64,000 nt of DNA from Nemertoderma westbladi (lineage: Eukaryota > Xenacoelomorpha > Nemertodermatida > Nemertodermatidae): assembly GCA_032718475.1 (NCBI GenBank), contig JAUCBJ010001945.1, positions 39,434 through 103,433 on the forward strand, given 5' to 3'. Below, piece by piece: positions 58,374 to 64,000 of the stretch. A program made the position numbers and the translations under genes. Each line of letters begins with the position of its first letter. The first letter of the stretch is position 1. The notes beneath the pieces are model-generated. The model saw nothing but the letters and a program-made list of their open reading frames with translations, was not told the origin of the DNA and did no database searches.

Positions 58374-58924
58374 CTAAAACATTAAATTAAATAATTTCAT
58401 CCGAAAGAAAAAAAACACGTTTAAGTGAGAAAACTCTCATTTAAATTTTTAAATGAAATAAACTAATACTATTTTTGCTCATCAATATAATTCCTTTTTA
58501 TCACTTCTTAATACTTGTTAATATTTCCACAAGTGATAGAAAGATTTAGTAGTTTTAGTGCTATAATAGAACAATGGCCGCATAAAATAAAGTCTCGAGG
58601 GAGTGTAATTTATGTGGGTGAAATGAAACGCTTATGGGAGGTGAAATTAAACTCTAGGTTGACATGGTTTTTCAATAGCGATACACCTATAAATTGGTAT
58701 CTCTTATCCCTCGGCTCTCATCTTATCTTTAATATATCGGATCACATTTGAATTCATAATTTATTTTCTCTCTTAATTAATGCTAAGCTGCATTCCTACC
58801 TGGAATGTAACTTACTTGCAATGTGTAAATGAAGATGAACCTCCAGAGAGTTGTACATGTACAGTACAGGTGCCAGGAAGGTTTAAGATGACGCGCCCAC
58901 AAGAATTGGTATATTGTAGTAGGT
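58374..58924. other. Receptor intron or upstream flank
   Basis: AT-rich, no exon recognised. It begins with the polypyrimidine/acceptor side of the receptor exon. Confidence 0.5.
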
Positions 58925-60095
58925 AGCACGAACTTAGTTCCAATCGAGGCTAACTTAGCGAACTTAGTCCAAATGGAAGCGAACTTAGTTCAAATGGAAG
59001 CGAACTTAGTCCAAATGGAAGCGAACTTAGTTCAAATGGAAGCAAACTTAGTCCAAATGGAAGCGAACTTAGTTCCATTGGAAGCGAACTTAGTTCAAAT
59101 GGAAGCGAACATAGTTCCAATGGAAGCCAACTTAGTTCAAATGGAAGCGAACTTAGTTCCAATGGAAGCAAACTTAGTTCAAATGGAAGCGAACTTATTT
59201 CAAATAGAAGGGAACTTAGTTCAAATGGAAGCTAACTTAGTTCAAATGGAAGCTAACTTAGTTCAAATGGAAGCGAACTTAGTTCAAATGGAAGCGAACT
59301 TAGTTCAAATGGAAGCGAACTTAGTTCAAATGGAAGCGAACTTAGTTCAAATGGAAGCTAACTTAGTTCCAATGGAAGCGAACTTAGTTCAAATGGAAGC
59401 GAACTTAGTTCCAATGGAAGCGAACTTTGTTCCAATGGAGCGAACTTAGTTCAAATGGAGGCGAACTTTGTCCAAATGGAAGCGAACTTAGTTCCAATGG
59501 AAGCGAACTTAGTTCCAATGGAAGCGAACTTTGTTCCAATGGAGCGAACTTAGTTCAAATGGAGGCGAACTTTGTCCAAATGGAAGCGAACTTAGTTCCA
59601 ATGGAAGCGAACTTAGTTCCAATGGAAGCGAACTTTGTTCCAATGGAGCGAACATAGTTCAAATGGAGGCGAACTTTGTCCAAATGGAAGCGAACTTAGT
59701 TCCAATGGAAGCGAACTTTGTTCCAATGGAGCGAACTTAGTTCAAATGGAGGCGAACTTTGTCCAAATGGAAGCGAACTTAGTTCCAATGGAAGCGAACT
59801 TAGTTCCAATGGAAGCGAACTTAGTTCCAATGGAAGCGAACTTAGTTCCAATGGAAGCGAACTTTGTTCCAATAGAGCGAACTTAGTTCAAATGGAGGCG
59901 AACTTTGTCCAAATGGAAGCGAACTTAGTTCCAATGGAAGCGAACTTAGTTCCAATGGAAGCGAACTTTGTTCCAATGGAGCGAACTTAGTTCAAATGGA
60001 GGCGAACTTTGTCCAAATGGAAGCGAACTTAGTTCCAATGGAAGCGAACTTAGTTCCAATGGAAGCGAACTTAGTTCAAATGGAAACGAACTAGC
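58925..60095. repeat. 21-bp minisatellite (GAACTTAGTTCAAATGGAAGC)
   Basis: About 55 copies of a 21-bp unit with TTCAAATGG and TTCCAATGG variants and occasional 20-bp units (AATGGAGCG). Higher-order blocks of about 83-125 bp recur from 59420 to 60060. The 21-bp period gives open frames (VQMEANL heptads, up to 158 codons from 58973); 20-bp units shift them to SNGSELS. A few inverted, related units occur at about 61205-61250. Not treated as a gene, since there is no non-repeat coding sequence on either side. Confidence 0.95.
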
Positions 60096-60600
60096 CAAAA
60101 TGTCAATTGTCAAATTGAACATACCAAAATTGATTATTCAAGCACCAATATAAATTTTTCAACACCAAAACAAATTATTCGCACCAAAATTAATGACAAA
60201 ACCCCAAAAACAAATACATTTTCCCCCAAAATAATTACAAATTTTCCCAAAACAAATACATTTCCGTCTAAAATAATTACAAATTTTCCCAAAAAAATAC
60301 ATTTTCGCCCAAAATAAAGACTACTGCCGCAATAGGCCTGTATAAATGAATATTTTGAAAAAATACATTTTATTCTTAAATAGTTACTTTTTCGCTCGAA
60401 TATACCCCAAAATCGGGAGAAAAAGTTTCACTTTTTTCCCTAGGGAAATTTTTTTTTTTTTTTTTCAATATTCTCTCGACCCTTTATTAACCTCGCTGAC
60501 GCTCGGTAAATAAAATGCCTCGTGAATAATGAAAAAAAAGTTCTACTTTTTTTTCCCATGTAATAAATAATTATTCCATAAAATATTTGGTGCTGGAATA
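60096..60600. other. Low-complexity A/T-rich DNA with a dispersed repeat
   Basis: 60150-60320 is a degenerate run of CCAAAA/CAAATACATTTTC words. 60465-60575 is the dispersed repeat shared with 44247-44350. Confidence 0.6.
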
Positions 60601-61055
60601 ATTTTTTTTGGTTGACAAATAATTGTTTTTGGGGGATGATTAATTGTTTTTGGGGGATGATTAATTGTTTATGGGGGATGAATAATTGTTTTTGGGGAAT
60701 CAATATATTTTTTTGGGGATGAATAATTGTTTTGGTGAATCAATAATTGTTTTTAGGGGAGGAATAATTGTTTTTGGTGAATCAATAATTGTTTTTGGGG
60801 GATGAATAATTGTTTTTGGGGGATGAATAATTGTTTATGGGGGATGATTAATTGTTTTTGGGGGATGATTAATTGTTTATGGGGGATGAATAATTGTTTT
60901 TGGGGAATCAATATATTTTTTTGGGGATGAATAATTGTTTTTGGGGGATGAATAATTGTTTTTGGGGGATGAGTACTTGTTTTTGGGGGATGAATAATTG
61001 TTTTTGGGGGATAATAATTGTTTTTGGGGATGAATATTTTTTTTGGTGAGAGGGA
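60601..61055. repeat. 21-bp minisatellite (GAATAATTGTTTTTGGGGGAT)
   Basis: About 21 copies with GATTAATTG and GAATCAATA variants. A block of about 210 bp is duplicated (60640-60720 resembles 60830-60930). Confidence 0.93.
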
Positions 61056-61880
61056 TATTCAAAATTGGGGGATGTAAATTGGTGCTACAAAAAAATTTAT
61101 AATAAATTTATTTTGGTGTTAAATCATCTAATTTGGGGTGGCATTCAATTAGTGGCGTTATTATTTACCCAACCCCCTAATAGTGGCATTAAACAGAAAA
61201 ACTAAATTCGCATGCAATGGAACTAAATTCGTTTCCATTGGAACTAAATACGGGGAATCCATACATTAAGTGTACTGTATCTGGACTTTCTACATACAGA
61301 ATATATATCGCCTGTAGTACTTTGATATGATCTATTATTAATATGATAGAGACAGAGGGCACCATATTTCATAAATCATGGTAATTACTTATTAATTATA
61401 TTTATTATAATAATAATAAATTACCATAAGCAAAATATAGCATATAGGTAAGTATTAGGGGTCTACACTGGCTGAATATTGTAATGAAAACGCTGGATTT
61501 GGTGAACGTTTTCGCCCTACCGGGCTACGTCAGACCTATTATATTAATAAAGCATAAAGGAGTAATTAAATTAGATTCGAAATTCCCGCCACCTAAATAA
61601 AGCACTAATATAATAGATAGTTCTAAGTAGGTCCTATATGTAATATAATATAAACAAAGTCGAAAACAAAATCAAAAAACAAAAGTCTCCAGAATAAAAT
61701 AGATTTTTATCCAAACTTACATAAAGTAAAAATCTAATCGTGTCTCTAAGTAGCTCTCGTACTATTATTATAAAAACAAAAACCTCAAAACGCTCAGTTT
61801 CAACTCCGTATAACAAGTAAGGTAATATACAGCCAAACACACATTAGCAACCCCCATATGCGTACTATCCATTCCCAAAA
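61056..61880. other. AT-rich spacer, no gene seen
   Basis: Includes short inverted units related to the GAACTTAGTTCCAATGGAAGC array (about 61205-61250), but is otherwise featureless. Confidence 0.5.
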
Positions 61881-64000
61881 ACATTCAATATGCGCGCTGC
61901 TCGTTAAGTAAGTTAGATTAAAGTTAGGTTAATGAATAAGTTTAACTGTAGATTATGCAATGTATAAGTTTAAGTTCAAAAAATAAGTAATATTGAAAAT
62001 AATGCATGAAACAACAGATTAAGACAACCCAAAAATATTCAAAATGCGCGCTGCTCGTTAAGTAAGTTAGATTAAAGTTAGGTTAATGAATAGGTCTAAC
62101 TGTAGATTATGCAATGTATAAGTTTAAGTTCAAAAAATAAGTAATATTGAAAATAATGCATGAAACAACAGATTAAGACAACCCAAAAATATTCAATATG
62201 TGCGCTGCTCGTTAGGTAAGTTAGGTTAACATTCAATATGCGCGCTGCTCGTTAAGTAAGTTAGATTAAAGTTAGGTTAATGAGTAAGTCTAACTGTAGA
62301 TTATGCAATGTATAAGTTTAAGTTCAAAAAATAAGTAATATTAAAAATATTGAAAATAATGCATAAAACAACAGATTAAGACAAACCAAAAACATTCAAA
62401 ATGCGCGCTGTTCGTTAAATAAGTTAGGTTAAAGTTAGGTTAATGAATAGGTCTAACTGTAGATTATGCAATGTATAAGTTTAAGTTCAGAAAATAAGTA
62501 ATATTGAAAATAATGCATAAAACAGCAGATTAAGACAAACCAAAAACATTCAATATGCGCGCTGCCCGTTAAGTAAGTTAAGTTAAAGTTAGGTTAATGA
62601 ATAAGTCTAACTGTAGATTATGCAATGTATAAGTTTAAGTTCAAAAAATAAGTAATATTGAAAATAATGCATAAAACAGCAGATTAAGACAAACCAAAAA
62701 CATTCAATATGCGCGCTGCCCGTTAAGTAAGTTAGATTAAAGTTAGGTTAATGAATAAGTCTAACTGTAGATTATGCAATGTATAAGTTTAAGTTCAAAA
62801 AATAAGTAATATTGAAAATAATGCATAAAACAGCAGATTAAGACAAACCAAAAACATTCAATATGCGCGCTGCCCGTTAAGTAAGTTAGGTTAAAGTTAG
62901 GTTAATGAATAAGTCTAACTGTAGATTATGCAATGTATAAGTTTAAGTTCAAAAAATAAGTAATATTGAAAATAATGCATAAAACAACAGATTAAGACAA
63001 ACCAAAAACATTCAATATGCGTGCTGCTCGTTAAGTAAGTTAGGTTAACATTCAAAATGCGCGCTGCTCGTTAAGTAAGTTAGATTAAGGTTAGGTTAAT
63101 GAATAAGTCTAACTGTAGATTATGCAATGTATAAGTTTAAGTTCAAAAAAAAAAAATAAGTAATATTGAAAATAATGCATAAAACAACAGATTAAGACAA
63201 ACCAAAAACATTCAAAATGCGCGCTGCTCGTTAAATAAGTTAGGTTAAAGTTAGGTTAATGAATAAGTCTAACTGTAGATTATGCAATGTATAAGTTTAA
63301 GTTCAAAAAATAAGTAATATTGAAAATAATGCATAAAACAACAGATTAAGACAAACCAAAAACATTCAATATGCGCGCTGCTCGTTAAGTAAGTTAGGTT
63401 AAATTTAGGTTAATGAATAAGTCTAACTGTAGATTATGCAATGTATAAGTTTAAGTTCAAAAAGTAAGTAATATTGAAAATAATGCATAAAACAACAGAT
63501 TAAGACAAACCAAAAACATTCAATATGTGTGCTGCTCGTTAAGTAAGTTAGGTTAACATTCAATATGCGCGCTGCTCGTTAAGTAAGTTAGATTAAAGTT
63601 AGGTTAATGAGTAAGTCTAACTGTAGATTATGCAATGTATAAGTTTAAGTTCAAAAAATAAGTAATATTGAAAATAATGCATAAAACAACAGATTAAGAC
63701 AAACCAGAAACATTCAGTATGCGCGCTGCTCGTTAAGTAAGTTAGGTTAACATTCAATATGCGCGCTGCTCGTTAAGTAAGTTAGATTAAATTTAGGTTA
63801 ATGAATAAGTCTAACTGTAGATTATGCAATGTATAAGTTTAAGTTCAAAAACATTCAATATGCGCGCTGCTCGTTAAGTAAGTTAGGTTAACATTCAATA
63901 TGCGCGCTGCTCGTTAAGTAAGTTAGATTAAAGTTAGGTTAATGAGTAAGTCTAACTGTAGATTATGCAATGTATAAGTTTAAGTTCAAAAAAATAAGTA
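61881..64000. repeat. 154-bp satellite, continues past the window
   Basis: About 13 highly similar units, each with ATTCAATATGCGCGCTGCTC, GTTAAGTAAGTTAGATTAAA, CTAACTGTAGATTATGCAAT and AACAACAGATTAAGACAAAC. Neighbouring starts at 61891, 62045 and 62199 give a 154-bp period. Some units have an extra copy of about 40 bp of the first segment (62199-62239, 63020-63060, 63530-63570, 63720-63760), giving a two-level structure. Confidence 0.95.

Noticed and set aside
58973-59990. VQMEANL heptad frames that could look like a coiled-coil protein
   Set aside because: Pure 21-bp array with frame changes, no flanking exons or start context.
61881-64000. TTAGG-type words suggesting telomeric repeats
   Set aside because: They are fixed positions within a 154-bp unit, not a tandem pentamer.

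Overview
The window is invertebrate metazoan nuclear DNA. It carries genes for cilia (IFT122), mitochondria (SAMM50), phosphoinositide remodelling (MBOAT7), elongation-factor methylation (EEF1AKMT4) and a nicotinic-type Cys-loop receptor, set among BEL/Pao, Gypsy and LINE retroelements. Coding exons are GC-rich islands in AT-rich, repeat-dominated DNA. Palindromic words such as ACCGGT and TAGGCCTA recur in the noncoding part. The sequence alone does not let me name the phylum. Host genes are intron-poor here: SAMM50, MBOAT7 and EEF1AKMT4 are each one open frame, and IFT122 has a single intron.

Layout. 1-511: the 3' end of an unrecognised gene (two exons, + strand). 1.2-3.1 kb: a nested inverted-repeat element. 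3.4-18.5 kb: a 14.8-kb LTR retrotransposon (LTRs 3505-4760 and 17040-18295, 5-bp target duplication) inserted in the tail of a LINE. Inside it are a long leader with three sets of duplications, a BEL/Pao-type Gag-protease region whose RT/RNase H segment is deleted in frame, two tandem Helitron-like elements, and an unrecognised reading frame next to the 3' LTR with two zinc knuckles. 18.5-20.7 kb: a 36-39-bp satellite.

21.9-31.9 kb: SAMM50, MBOAT7 and EEF1AKMT4, all on the minus strand. They are separated by AT-rich DNA with a foldback element, many TTCTAGAA palindromes and a 27-31-bp minisatellite. 32.7-33.4 kb: a foldback transposon with 6-bp target duplications. 34.5-43.2 kb: IFT122 on the plus strand, its one intron filled by about 4 kb of a 33-bp minisatellite. 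44.4-48.6 kb: a 5'-truncated LINE whose coding sequence has expanded internally into a 1.9-kb 33/37-bp array. 49.3-57.3 kb: a complete Gypsy element (51595-56195, minus strand, 5-bp target duplication) flanked by two inverted copies of a TIR element rich in GTCTGTC.

57.5-58.4 kb: the last exon of a nicotinic-receptor-like subunit (minus strand). From there to the end lie two adjacent 21-bp arrays and a 154-bp satellite that runs off the window. The host genes are not functionally linked. The main story is layered mobile and tandem DNA, and the least explained item is the zinc-knuckle frame inside the giant LTR element.
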